Shown: piece by piece, positions 14,448 to 22,431 of the stretch
Layout of the letters: every line of letters starts with the position of its first letter
How positions within the stretch are numbered: the first letter of the stretch is position 1
From: CAWHMN01 sp051001135
Lineage (GTDB): Bacteria > Acidobacteriota > Terriglobia > Terriglobales > Acidobacteriaceae
Direction of reading: 5' to 3'
Assembly: GCA_051001135.1 (NCBI GenBank)
Contig: JBPCNO010000045.1
Coordinates: 1-38,823 of the forward strand
DNA: 38,823 nucleotides
Program-made: the position numbers and the translations under genes
Notes under the pieces: generated by a model
What the model was told of the DNA's origin: nothing
The model's database searches: none
The model's input: the letters and a program-made list of their open reading frames with translations, nothing else

Positions 14448-17228
14448 ATGAATACATTCGGCAGCAAAGCCAACCTGACCGTCGGCGGTAAGACCTACGA
14501 GATCTTTCGCCTGAAGGCGCTCGAGACTAGAGGCGTCAAGTTGAGTAGGCTCCCCTATTCCCTGCGCATTCTGTTGGAAAACCTGCTGCGCCAGGAGGAC
14601 GGCAAGAGCGTCACCGCCGGCGACATCGAGTTCCTCGCGCACTGGCAGCCCAAGGCCGAGCCTGACCGGGAGATCGCCTACATGCCCGCCCGAGTGCTCA
14701 TGCAGGACGTCACCGGCGTTCCCGCAATCGTCGACCTGGCGGCCATGCGCGATGCCATGCGCCAACTGGGCGGCGACCCGGAGAAGATCAATCCGCTGCA
14801 GCCGGCTGAACTGGTCATCGACCACTCCGTGCAGGTGGATGAGTTCGGCAACGCGAATGCCTACCAGGTCAACGCGATGCTGGAGTTTGATCGTAACCGT
14901 GAGCGTTACGCGTTCCTGAAGTGGGGCCAGTCCGCATTCCGCAACTTCTCCGCCGTCCCTCCAGGCATGGGCATCTGCCACCAGGTGAATTTGGAATACC
15001 TGGCGCGTGTGGTCTTCACGACGGAAGTCGACGGCGCGCTGCGCGCCTATCCCGACACCCTGGTCGGTACCGACTCCCACACCACCATGATCAACGGCCT
15101 GGGCGTGCTCGGCTGGGGCGTAGGTGGTATTGAGGCCGAGGCTGCCATGCTGGGCCAGCCTGTCTCCATGCTGGTGCCGCAGGTAGTGGGCGTCCGGCTC
15201 ACCGGCAAGCTGCGCGAGGGCGCAACCGCCACGGACCTGGTGCTGACCTTAACGGAGATGCTGCGCAAGCACGGCGTCGTCGGCAAGTTCGTCGAATTCT
15301 TTGGCGCCGGCGTGGCCGAACTGCCGCTCGCCGACCGCGCTACCATCGGGAACATGGCGCCGGAGTATGGCGCTACCTGCGGCATCTTTCCCGTGGACGC
15401 CGAAACCCTCCGCTACCTTCGTCTCACCGGCCGCAGTGAGGAGCAGATCGCCCTGGTCGAGGCCTACTACAAAGAGCAAGGGCTCTTCCACTCCGTAGAT
15501 TCGGAAGAGGCTGAGTATTCGCAGACCGTCTCGCTCGATCTCGGCACAGTCGAACCCAGCGTGGCCGGTCCCAAGCGCCCGCAGGATCGCGTGCTGCTCA
15601 AGGATGCCGGCCAGAACTTCCACAAGCTGCTGCCCACTCTACTGGGGCCAGAGGGCAACAAATCCGCCGCGCGCCAGGTCAAGCGCTGGGAGGGCGAAGG
15701 CGGCCACCCGGCAGCGACCGCTGCTTCCTCCCACGGGCATGCGGAGCCGGGCATCGCCGCCAGCGTGCAGGAGCGTTTCGGTGTCGATCCGGATCGCTAC
15801 CTGCACCACGGCTCCATCGTCATCGCCGCCATCACAAGCTGCACCAACACCTCCAACCCATCCGTCATGATCGCCGCCGGGCTGCTCGCCCGCAAAGCGG
15901 TGGAGAAGGGCCTCTCCGTGCCACCCTGGGTCAAAACCTCGCTGGCTCCCGGCTCGCGCGTCGTCACCGACTATTATCAGAAATCCGGCCTGCTGCCTTA
16001 TCTGGACAAACTCCGGTTCAACGTCGTTGGCTACGGCTGCACCACCTGCATCTGCAACTCCGGTCCGCTTCCCACCGACGTGGCGAAATCGATTGACGAT
16101 CACGGGCTGGTTGCGGTCTCGGTGCTCAGCGGTAATCGCAATTTCGAGGGGCGCATCAACTCTGACGTCCGCGCGAATTACCTCATGTCGCCGCCCCTGG
16201 TCGTGGCCTATGCCCTGGCCGGCCGTATCGATCACAACTTCGACACCGATCCTATCGGTCAGAGCGACGGTCAGCCCGTCTATCTGAAAGATATCTGGCC
16301 GACGCAGCAGGAGGTCGCCGACACCATCGCGCATGCCATCAGTTCCGATGGCTACCGTAAGGAATATGCCACCGTTACGCGCGGCGACGAGAACTGGCAG
16401 CACCTCAAGATCCCCACGGGCGACACCTATCAATGGGAGCCGGATTCCACCTATATCCGCCAGGCGCCCTACTTCGAGAACATGCCCAAAGCGCCCGCGC
16501 CGATTGAAGACATCACCGGCGCGCGGGTGCTCGCTGTGCTGGGCGACAGCATCACCACCGACCACATCTCGCCTGCGGGCTCCATCAAGGCCAACGGGCC
16601 AGCCGGCAAGTACCTCAGCGAGCACGGGGTCAAGCCGTTCGAATTCAACTCCTATGGCTCCCGTCGCGGCAATCACGAGGTCATGGTGCGCGGCACCTTC
16701 GCCAATGTCCGGCTGCGCAACAAGCTGGCCCCCGGAACGGAAGGCGGCGTCACTCGTCTACTACCCGAAGGCGAGCCGATGAGCATCTTCGACGCCTCGG
16801 TCGCGTATGCGAAGCGCGGGGTGCCGCTGGTGATTCTCGCCGGAAAAGAGTACGGCTCCGGCTCCTCGCGCGATTGGGCGGCCAAGGGGCCGCGGCTCCT
16901 CGGCGTGCGCGCCGTTATCGCCGAGAGCTACGAGCGCATCCACCGATCGAACCTGGTCGGCATGGGCATCCTGCCGCTCCAGTTCGAAACCGGCGACGAT
17001 GTCGGTTCCCTTGGCCTGACCGGTGAGGAGACCTTCAGCTTTCCGGGACTGAAGGCGCTGCTGGGCGCACGGTTCGCCAACGGCAAGCTGCTCAACGTCG
17101 AGGTCACGAACGCGGACGGCCACACCCGCGAGTTCCAGGTAAAGGTGCGCATCGATACCCCGCAGGAGATCCTGTATTACGAAAACGGGGGCATCCTGCA
17201 GTATGTCCTGCGGCAACTGGCAGCATAG
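14448..17228 (+). CDS. acnA: Aconitate hydratase A
   Basis: Iron-sulfur enzyme interconverting citrate and isocitrate in the TCA cycle. The 926-residue product has the aconitase core (TDSHTTMINGLGVLGWGVGG, ligand region SCTNTSNPSVM with C465, and C531/C534 in GCTTCICNSGP) and the C-terminal swivel domain (GDSITTDHISPAGSI, then YGSGSSRDWAAKG). The [4Fe-4S] ligands C465, C531 and C534 are present. The usual CTTCIGN glycine is replaced by a third nearby cysteine (C536), an unusual change. A moderate insertion of about 40 residues rich in His/Ala (GHPAATAASSHGHAEPG) precedes the first cysteine. AGGAG lies 9 nt before the ATG. Confidence 0.96.
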   Translation: MNTFGSKANLTVGGKTYEIFRLKALETRGVKLSRLPYSLRILLENLLRQEDGKSVTAGDIEFLAHWQPKAEPDREIAYMPARVLMQDVTGVPAIVDLAAMRDAMRQLGGDPEKINPLQPAELVIDHSVQVDEFGNANAYQVNAMLEFDRNRERYAFLKWGQSAFRNFSAVPPGMGICHQVNLEYLARVVFTTEVDGALRAYPDTLVGTDSHTTMINGLGVLGWGVGGIEAEAAMLGQPVSMLVPQVVGVRLTGKLREGATATDLVLTLTEMLRKHGVVGKFVEFFGAGVAELPLADRATIGNMAPEYGATCGIFPVDAETLRYLRLTGRSEEQIALVEAYYKEQGLFHSVDSEEAEYSQTVSLDLGTVEPSVAGPKRPQDRVLLKDAGQNFHKLLPTLLGPEGNKSAARQVKRWEGEGGHPAATAASSHGHAEPGIAASVQERFGVDPDRYLHHGSIVIAAITSCTNTSNPSVMIAAGLLARKAVEKGLSVPPWVKTSLAPGSRVVTDYYQKSGLLPYLDKLRFNVVGYGCTTCICNSGPLPTDVAKSIDDHGLVAVSVLSGNRNFEGRINSDVRANYLMSPPLVVAYALAGRIDHNFDTDPIGQSDGQPVYLKDIWPTQQEVADTIAHAISSDGYRKEYATVTRGDENWQHLKIPTGDTYQWEPDSTYIRQAPYFENMPKAPAPIEDITGARVLAVLGDSITTDHISPAGSIKANGPAGKYLSEHGVKPFEFNSYGSRRGNHEVMVRGTFANVRLRNKLAPGTEGGVTRLLPEGEPMSIFDASVAYAKRGVPLVILAGKEYGSGSSRDWAAKGPRLLGVRAVIAESYERIHRSNLVGMGILPLQFETGDDVGSLGLTGEETFSFPGLKALLGARFANGKLLNVEVTNADGHTREFQVKVRIDTPQEILYYENGGILQYVLRQLAA

Positions 17229-17254
17229 ACGAATCGGGGGGGCTGCTCTGCGTA

Positions 17255-17282
17255 TTGACGACTGGAACCCAGATGCTGTACT
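17255..17282 (+). promoter_or_regulatory. Putative sigma-70 promoter of the unknown-PIN gene pair
   Basis: TTGACG (17255-17260), a 16-bp spacer and TGTACT (17277-17282), about 45 nt before the ATG. The leader is strikingly AT-rich and holds the palindrome TTAATTAA and two copies of ATATCTTA spaced 21 bp apart (ending at the start codon). These could be an autoregulatory operator as in toxin-antitoxin loci. Confidence 0.45.
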
Positions 17283-17326
17283 GTGGCAGTTGTATATATA
17301 TCTTAATTAACTTAGAAGAATATCTT

Positions 17327-18043
17327 ATGAATACGCTAATTTGCGACTTAAACGAAAGCTTGCAATCTGCGTTGCACGATCTATTTTCTGGCAAGCAAGC
17401 AGAATTGCCGCGGGAAGTCCTTCCATATTTTAAGAATATCGGGCTCTCTCCTGTGGTCACATTGCATCAGAAAGACCGAAAGAACAACGGCCGGAGAAAG
17501 CGGTGGAGTGCTTCTGCCGATTGCTTTGCGCCGGATCGTGAATACTTCCTCATCCACTTCGAGCCGCACAAGGTTGCGCCGGCGGCTAGCGCTTCGGCTC
17601 CTGAACCAGAATCCAGTGGCTCATCCTATGATGACTCGTCAGCAGCTACCACTGGAAAGGACCCGTCTCCAGGCGAAATCGCCTCTCGGATAGACGACCT
17701 ATGTGCGCGCCTTGGAGAGATCGAGGATGAGGGACATGCCTCCGGAAAGTCATTCGTCGCCCTGAAATGGTTCCGCGATATTGCGCTCGCAAATAGCAGG
17801 TTTTCCTGGGCAGGTAAGCCGGAAAATAGGCAATCAGCCTTGACAGAGGCGATCAGTTCGGGTCGGGTGATCACTTCGAGCATCTCAAACCCCAAGCTGC
17901 CTTCTCACCCCACGACAACGATTCGACTCAATCGCGGCCCTCTAGCTGGCGCATCGGATGTACTTGTTCAGCGGTTCAGGCCCGTGCCTATCCGGCATGA
18001 GCCTTTATCCGCTACCATCTCGAATGACAGAGGACCTCGCTGA
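17327..18043 (+). CDS. Protein of unknown family, coupled to a PIN-domain gene
   Basis: A 238-residue soluble protein that I do not recognise. An N-terminal domain (1-80: MNTLICDLNESLQSALHDLF ... REYFLIHFEP) has a basic RKNNGRRKRW patch. It is followed by an Ala/Ser/Pro-rich linker (about 85-115) and a C-terminal part with a helical IASRIDDLCARLGEIEDEG segment. There are no membrane helices or signal peptide. GC content of the first 150 bp is clearly below that of acnA, suggesting acquisition. Its TGA overlaps the probable CTG start of the PIN gene (CTGA), so the pair is translationally coupled and the product may be the cognate antitoxin, though it is long for one. The ribosome site is weak (AGAAG, 11 nt upstream). 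Confidence 0.65.
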   Translation: MNTLICDLNESLQSALHDLFSGKQAELPREVLPYFKNIGLSPVVTLHQKDRKNNGRRKRWSASADCFAPDREYFLIHFEPHKVAPAASASAPEPESSGSSYDDSSAATTGKDPSPGEIASRIDDLCARLGEIEDEGHASGKSFVALKWFRDIALANSRFSWAGKPENRQSALTEAISSGRVITSSISNPKLPSHPTTTIRLNRGPLAGASDVLVQRFRPVPIRHEPLSATISNDRGPR

Positions 18044-18492
18044 GACTCTATTATCTGGAATCAAGCGCTCTGGCGAAGCTGTTCGTGCTTGAGGCCGGCA
18101 CGCAAGCGTTGATCAGGCTGATGGAGGAAATGAGCGATGGCGAAAAGCTCTTTTCCTCCATAGCCGTGGTCGAGGTGCGTTCAGCAATTCGACGGCGTCA
18201 GCGGGCTGGAGACATTCAATCCCTTGACGCCAACGCGGCAATCGGCAGTCTCATCGCCGAGAGCCGAAGAATGGTCGAGCAACCTGTTACCCCGAGCGTC
18301 ATTGAGAATGCGCAGGTGCTGATCGATCGTCACGTGCTAAGAGCACTTGATGCGTTGCAACTCGCGACGTGCATCGCTGCGCGCGCGTCGCTCCGCGGGA
18401 GAGATGTTTGCTTCGTCTGCTCCGATCAGGTGCTGCTTCGAGCCGCGAGAGCCGAGCAATTTGAAGTTCTCGATCCCGAGACAATGGTGTAG
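18040..18492 (+). CDS. PIN-domain protein (VapC-like ribonuclease), probable CTG start
   Basis: A 150-residue single PIN domain, predicted Mg-dependent RNase toxin. Acidic active-site positions are E7 (YYLESSALAKLF, usually Asp), E45 (SIAVVEVRSAI), D104 (RALDALQLATC) and D129 (FVCSDQVLLRAA). The first strand with E7 is only included if translation begins at CTG 18040-18042. That codon overlaps the upstream TGA (CTGA) and has AGAGGA five nt upstream (18029-18034). No ATG, GTG or TTG lies between the in-frame stop at 18025 and this region; the first conventional codon is GTG 18085, which would delete the first catalytic residue. The gene lies immediately after a gene of unknown family, as toxins follow antitoxins. 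Confidence 0.8.
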   Translation: MRLYYLESSALAKLFVLEAGTQALIRLMEEMSDGEKLFSSIAVVEVRSAIRRRQRAGDIQSLDANAAIGSLIAESRRMVEQPVTPSVIENAQVLIDRHVLRALDALQLATCIAARASLRGRDVCFVCSDQVLLRAARAEQFEVLDPETMV

Positions 18493-18528
18493 ATACAAGG
18501 AATTCCGAGCACTCGCACTGCCGCCGCC

Positions 18529-18735
18529 CTATACACCCATCGCGTAATCGGCTGGCGTCTGATCGCCGGCGTGCGCGTAGAAGTCATACGGGGTTCGATG
18601 GTTGAACTTGTAACGCAGGCGCAACTCGTGGCCGACATACAGGCCAAGCGCCGCAATGCTGACTGCAACCCCTACCCAACCAAGTGATCGCACAATATAG
18701 CTTTCTTTGCTTCTGAAGTGCAGCAGATTCGCCAC
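18529..18735 (-). CDS. Small single-helix membrane protein, unknown function
   Basis: A 68-residue protein starting at GTG 18733-18735, with AGAGGA seven nt upstream. An N-terminal basic stretch (HFRSKESYIVRS) precedes one transmembrane helix (LGWVGVAVSIAALGLYVGHE) and a hydrophilic tail ending DFYAHAGDQTPADYAMGV. It resembles small hypothetical proteins I recall from Acidobacteriaceae. The role is unknown. It is transcribed toward the PIN gene and is downstream of the deaminase gene on the same strand. Confidence 0.6.
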   Translation of the reverse strand: MANLLHFRSKESYIVRSLGWVGVAVSIAALGLYVGHELRLRYKFNHRTPYDFYAHAGDQTPADYAMGV

Positions 18736-18911
18736 GGCAGTATCCTCTTGCTTGCTTGTGATGCGGCGGGAATCCGGGTGCGATTCGCGACCACATGCCG
18801 ACATCATAGCGCAGGCTGCCGCACCGGCGTCACCGTTACCGGGGTGGGAGCGCACCGGACTTTCAGGCTACGGAGCACGCCGCGGAACCGGCCACAACCA
18901 CGCCGCGCGGA

Positions 18912-19931
18912 TTAGCGAACGGCTTCGATCTGTTGCAGAATCGCCACCTTACGCTCCGGAGGCAGAAAACTTGCCTCAACCGAGTTCGCCGCCACTTCCC
19001 GCAGTTGCTCCTCTGTGAAATCGAAATGGCGTTGCGCGAGCCGGTACTCCGCCAGCAGATCGCTGCCAAAGAGCGTCGGGTCGTCGGAGTTCAAGGTCAC
19101 CATCAAGCCTGCATCGAAGTATCGCCGCAAGGGATGGTTCGCGAGCGAGGTGCAGCATCCTGTCCGGACATTCGAGGTCACGCAGACCTCGACCGGCACC
19201 TGCCGCTCGATTAGCACCTCCATCAACTCCGAGTCATGCTGCGCCGAGAGCCCATGACCGATGCGTTCCGCTCCTATATTCAGTGCGGCCCAGACACCCT
19301 CCGGCCCCACGGTCTCTCCCGCGTGCGCCGTCAGCCGCAGCCCGGCATCCTTGGCCTCCGCATACAGCTCGCGGAAGGGCTCCGCGCCGGTGCGCCGCTC
19401 GTCTCCACCGATGCCAATGCCTGCTATGGACGCATGCTCTCCACGCATCTCGGCCGCCTTGCGAAAGACCAGCCCCGCCTCTTCCTCGCCGAAGTGCCGG
19501 ACGGCGTCGAAGATCCAGTACACCGTAACCCCGAACTCCGCCTCCGCGCGCAGGCGGCCCCGCTCCATGCCTGCAAACAGCAGTTCGAACTCCACCCGCC
19601 GCCAGGAGGAGACGACTCCCACCGAGACATACACTTCCGCATGCACCACCCCCTGCCGGGCCAGCGCCTCTACCATGCGATAGGTAATGAGTTCGTAATC
19701 CGCAGGCGTCTGCAGCCGCTCGGTGATGGCCTTGAAGGCCAGCAAAAAACCGGAGAAATCTACATAACGATAAAGCGCACGAGCTTGCTCCAGTGTGAGC
19801 GCTCCCGCGGGATGCCGCTCCCCCAAATCCACCAGCGTCTCCGGCGTGACCGTGCCTTCGAGATGCAGGTGGAGTTCCGCCTTCGGCAGACGGCGGAGGA
19901 AGCTGGAGCGGTCGGAGGACGCGTCGGACAT
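18912..19931 (-). CDS. Adenosine deaminase family protein
   Basis: A 339-residue amidohydrolase with a TIM-barrel zinc site. It shows HLHLEG at 21-26, TAHAGE (catalytic His and Glu, about 201-206), ERIGHG, and NSDDP with the zinc-binding Asp. It would hydrolyse adenosine, deoxyadenosine or a related 6-aminopurine nucleoside. Some bacterial relatives deaminate 6-aminodeoxyfutalosine in menaquinone synthesis, which I cannot exclude. The ATG at 19931 lies only 3 nt after the stop of the VapC-like gene on the same strand, with GAGGTG about 9 nt upstream inside that gene. It is therefore probably co-transcribed with the toxin-antitoxin pair, an unusual arrangement. Confidence 0.88.
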   Translation of the reverse strand: MSDASSDRSSFLRRLPKAELHLHLEGTVTPETLVDLGERHPAGALTLEQARALYRYVDFSGFLLAFKAITERLQTPADYELITYRMVEALARQGVVHAEVYVSVGVVSSWRRVEFELLFAGMERGRLRAEAEFGVTVYWIFDAVRHFGEEEAGLVFRKAAEMRGEHASIAGIGIGGDERRTGAEPFRELYAEAKDAGLRLTAHAGETVGPEGVWAALNIGAERIGHGLSAQHDSELMEVLIERQVPVEVCVTSNVRTGCCTSLANHPLRRYFDAGLMVTLNSDDPTLFGSDLLAEYRLAQRHFDFTEEQLREVAANSVEASFLPPERKVAILQQIEAVR

Positions 19932-19934
19932 CGC

Positions 19935-20381
19935 CTACACCTCGGCCGGATGCACAGCTATGATTCCGCGATACCGGACGAAGTCTCTTACATTAAATGT
20001 AAGGATACGATCGACATCATGCACGAACATGGCAGCCGCCAATCGAGCATCGTGGAGCTGCACTCCCGAGATCTGATACTCAACGAGCAGTCGTCTCCAT
20101 CGCCTGTGGATCGACGATCCATCCGGAACCAGAGTGAATTCATTCTCGATCAATTCAACGCGAGCTTCGGCCTCTGCCGGAGACAGGCCAAAACCATTCT
20201 GCTGCTCCGACCGTGTTGAGACGTTCCAGAATTCTCCGAGATTTTGCGAGGTGTAATGGAGCCGATCTCCACGAGCGTTGAGCGCTATGACTGCACGACT
20301 CACCTCCGCATAACTGGTATCGCATGGCTTCGTCCAGCGCAGTAGAACATTCGTATCCAGGAGATAAGAATCCACTGCCAC
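19935..20381 (-). CDS. VapC-like PIN-domain toxin
   Basis: A 148-residue PIN domain with D9 (YLLDTNVLLRW), E50 (SQNLGEFWNV), D111 (QLHDARLAAAM) and the LTFNVRDF strand (N130, D133), the standard acidic set of VapC ribonucleases. The start is GTG at 20379-20381, sharing one base with the TAG stop of the upstream antitoxin (TAGTG); a second GTG two codons later is also possible. It is paired with a DNA-binding-like antitoxin gene, so a type II toxin-antitoxin module is likely. It is followed after 3 nt by the adenosine-deaminase gene. Confidence 0.85.
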   Translation of the reverse strand: MAVDSYLLDTNVLLRWTKPCDTSYAEVSRAVIALNARGDRLHYTSQNLGEFWNVSTRSEQQNGFGLSPAEAEARVELIENEFTLVPDGSSIHRRWRRLLVEYQISGVQLHDARLAAAMFVHDVDRILTFNVRDFVRYRGIIAVHPAEV

Positions 20382-20632
20382 TAAGGATGGTCCTTGTAGA
20401 TACTCTCCCGGGTGAACGCCTCATTGGGCAGGTCAGGAAGCTTCTCGGAGCCTTCTGCCATCGCGCGGAGAAACTCCTCGATACCCAACTGACTTCTCTC
20501 TTTTCGAGGCTCGTATGGCAGAGACTCGTCCAGCAACCGTTGGGCGTATTCTTCGGGCTTCGTTCCGTGTGCTTCCGCCTCCCGCACCAGGCGGGCTTCC
20601 AGTTCCGGGCTGAGTTCAAGCTGCACTGTCAT
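20381..20632 (-). CDS. Antitoxin of the VapBC-like pair
   Basis: An 83-residue protein (starting MTVQLELSPELEARLVREAE) whose first half, a short strand and two helices (EAHGTKPEEYAQRLLDESLP), fits ribbon-helix-helix antitoxins. The C-terminal half is acidic and unstructured (FLRAMAEGSEKLPDLPNEAF), suited to wrapping the toxin. The ATG at 20630-20632 is preferred over the adjoining TTG one codon earlier; GGGGAGAG lies 6 nt upstream. It is immediately upstream of, and overlaps by one base, the PIN toxin gene. Confidence 0.75.
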   Translation of the reverse strand: MTVQLELSPELEARLVREAEAHGTKPEEYAQRLLDESLPYEPRKERSQLGIEEFLRAMAEGSEKLPDLPNEAFTRESIYKDHP

Positions 20633-20702
20633 CAAGTCTCTCCCCTATCCAGAATACCCACGTCCCATATTGAAATCTACGGTACGGCTGTTCCACTCCT
20701 GC

Positions 20703-22259
20703 TCAGCGTTGACGAGTCGCGGGCGCGAATTCGCTGCGGCGCCGCGAGTAAAAGAAGTAGACCACCAACCCGATCACCAGCCAGACGAAGAACCGCAACC
20801 ATGTCGTGATGGGCAAACCGACCATCAGCAAGCCGCAGAAGCCCACGCTCAGAATCGGAATCACCAGACCGCCCGGCGCACGGAAGCCCCGATGCCGCTC
20901 CGGCTCACGGAAGCGCAGGATGATCACTCCCAGCGATACCAAGACGAACGCGAAGAGCGTTCCGATATTCGACAGGTCGGCCAAGGTCCCGATATCGAGC
21001 AGACCCGCCGGAATACCCACCACCAAGCCCGCCACCCAGGTAGCCACGGCGGGCGTACGGAAACGCGAATGCACCCTACTGAAGCACTGCGGAAAGAGCC
21101 GGTCACGCGACATCGCAAACCACACCCGCGCCTGCCCCAACTGGAATACGAGGATGGATGAGATCATGCCCAGCATCGCGCCGATCAGCACCACCAGCCG
21201 GATCCATTCCAGGCTGCCGCCGCCCGGCTGGTGGGAAAGCTTCTTGAGCGCGTTCACCACCGGCGCCGCGTCATCCACCAGCGTGCTCCACTGCACCAGT
21301 CCGGTCAGCACCACGGCCACCGCGATGTACAGCAGCGTACAGGCAATCAGGGTGCCGATGATGCCGATCGGCACATCGCGCTGCGGGCACTTGCACTCCT
21401 CCGCCGCGGTCGAAACCGAATCGAAGCCGATATAAGTGAAGAAGATGATGCTGCCACCGGTCAAAACGCCGGACCACCCGTTGGGATAAAACGGATGCCA
21501 GTGCGCGGGATGAATGAAGTGCGATGCCCCGACCACGAAGACCACGATGGCTCCGATCTTGAGCAGCACCATCACGTTGTTCGTCTCCGCCGACTCGCGA
21601 ATGCCGCGCACCAGTACCACCGTGATGAGCATCACGATCAGGAAGGCCGGGATGTTGAATCCCATGTGCCAGCCGGAGGTATAGAGCGTCGCTCCGGTCA
21701 GGTCCTTCAATCCCCCCGGCAGATATGCAGGGGATATCCACCGCGCGCTTGGGTGCACGCCAAACCAATCCAGAAAATCGATCAGGTGCGCAGCAAAGCC
21801 CACGCACACCGCCATGTTCGAGACCGCATACTCGAGGATCAGGTCCCAGCCGATGATCCACGCCACCAGTTCGCCCATGGTCGCGTAGGTGTAGGTATAC
21901 GCCGAACCGGCGATGGGAATCATCGACGCCAGTTCCGCATAGCACAACCCAGTGAAGGCGCACACCACTGCCACCAGTGCGATCGACACAGCAATCGCCG
22001 GACCAGCGCCCGGACGGCCGATCAGCGCCTGATGATGAATGAGGTAATCGAGCAGCGGCGTGTTCAGGATGGAAGAAGTGTCGAACTTCTCCCCGGCGAT
22101 GGCGGTGCCGATGATGGTGAAGATGCCCGCGCCGACCACCGCTCCTATGCCGAGCAGCGTCAGCGACACCGGGCCCAGTGTCTTCTTGAGTGCGTGCTCC
22201 GGCTGTTCGGAGTCGCGGATCAGCTTGTCAATGGATTTGCGTGCAAAGAGTTGCGACAG
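20703..22259 (-). CDS. APC-superfamily amino acid permease, probable CTG start
   Basis: A 518-residue, roughly 12-14 helix transporter similar to cationic amino acid transporters. TLLGIGAVVGAGIFTIIGTA in helix 1 is the substrate-binding GAG(I/V)F signature, and FFTYIGFDSVSTAAEECKCP is the CAT-type helix 6 motif. The family N-terminus LFARKSIDKLIRDSEQPEHA, then LKKTLGP, is encoded directly upstream of GTG 22169, in frame. Between the upstream in-frame TAG and this GTG there is no ATG, GTG or TTG. CTG at 22257-22259 (then SQLFARKS) with GAGGGAG 9 nt upstream is the best start. A GTG start would remove 30 conserved residues. Substrates are probably basic or neutral amino acids. Confidence 0.85.
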   Translation of the reverse strand: MSQLFARKSIDKLIRDSEQPEHALKKTLGPVSLTLLGIGAVVGAGIFTIIGTAIAGEKFDTSSILNTPLLDYLIHHQALIGRPGAGPAIAVSIALVAVVCAFTGLCYAELASMIPIAGSAYTYTYATMGELVAWIIGWDLILEYAVSNMAVCVGFAAHLIDFLDWFGVHPSARWISPAYLPGGLKDLTGATLYTSGWHMGFNIPAFLIVMLITVVLVRGIRESAETNNVMVLLKIGAIVVFVVGASHFIHPAHWHPFYPNGWSGVLTGGSIIFFTYIGFDSVSTAAEECKCPQRDVPIGIIGTLIACTLLYIAVAVVLTGLVQWSTLVDDAAPVVNALKKLSHQPGGGSLEWIRLVVLIGAMLGMISSILVFQLGQARVWFAMSRDRLFPQCFSRVHSRFRTPAVATWVAGLVVGIPAGLLDIGTLADLSNIGTLFAFVLVSLGVIILRFREPERHRGFRAPGGLVIPILSVGFCGLLMVGLPITTWLRFFVWLVIGLVVYFFYSRRRSEFAPATRQR

Positions 22260-22318
22260 GGTCCGTGACTCCCTCGAACGAGCATTCGCCAGCCGACAGC
22301 CAGGCGCAAACAGACGAC

Positions 22319-22426
22319 AAGCGATCTCATAAACCAGAAACGCTGGCTACGCTACGTATGAGACCCGCCATCGAAGCGGGTCTCAAGCTTTCTGCCGAAG
22401 CCACAAAGGCAGCTATGAGATCGCTT
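22319..22426. repeat. Nested inverted-repeat element between two minus-strand genes
   Basis: Perfect 13-bp outer arms (22319-22331 AAGCGATCTCATA and 22414-22426 TATGAGATCGCTT) enclose an inner perfect 10-bp hairpin (TGAGACCCGC, loop CATCGAA, GCGGGTCTCA; 22359-22385) and a small CTGCC/GGCAG hairpin. The whole can form a cruciform or branched RNA. It begins 5 bp after the stop of the 51-aa gene and could terminate it, but it lacks a U-tract. A miniature element is the alternative. Confidence 0.6.
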
Positions 22427-22431
22427 CTACC

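Noticed and set aside
18040..20635. The whole 17-20 kb patch as an integrated prophage or genomic island
   Set aside because: No integrase, tRNA target, direct-repeat boundaries or phage genes were seen; only local composition shifts and small toxin-antitoxin-like pairs.
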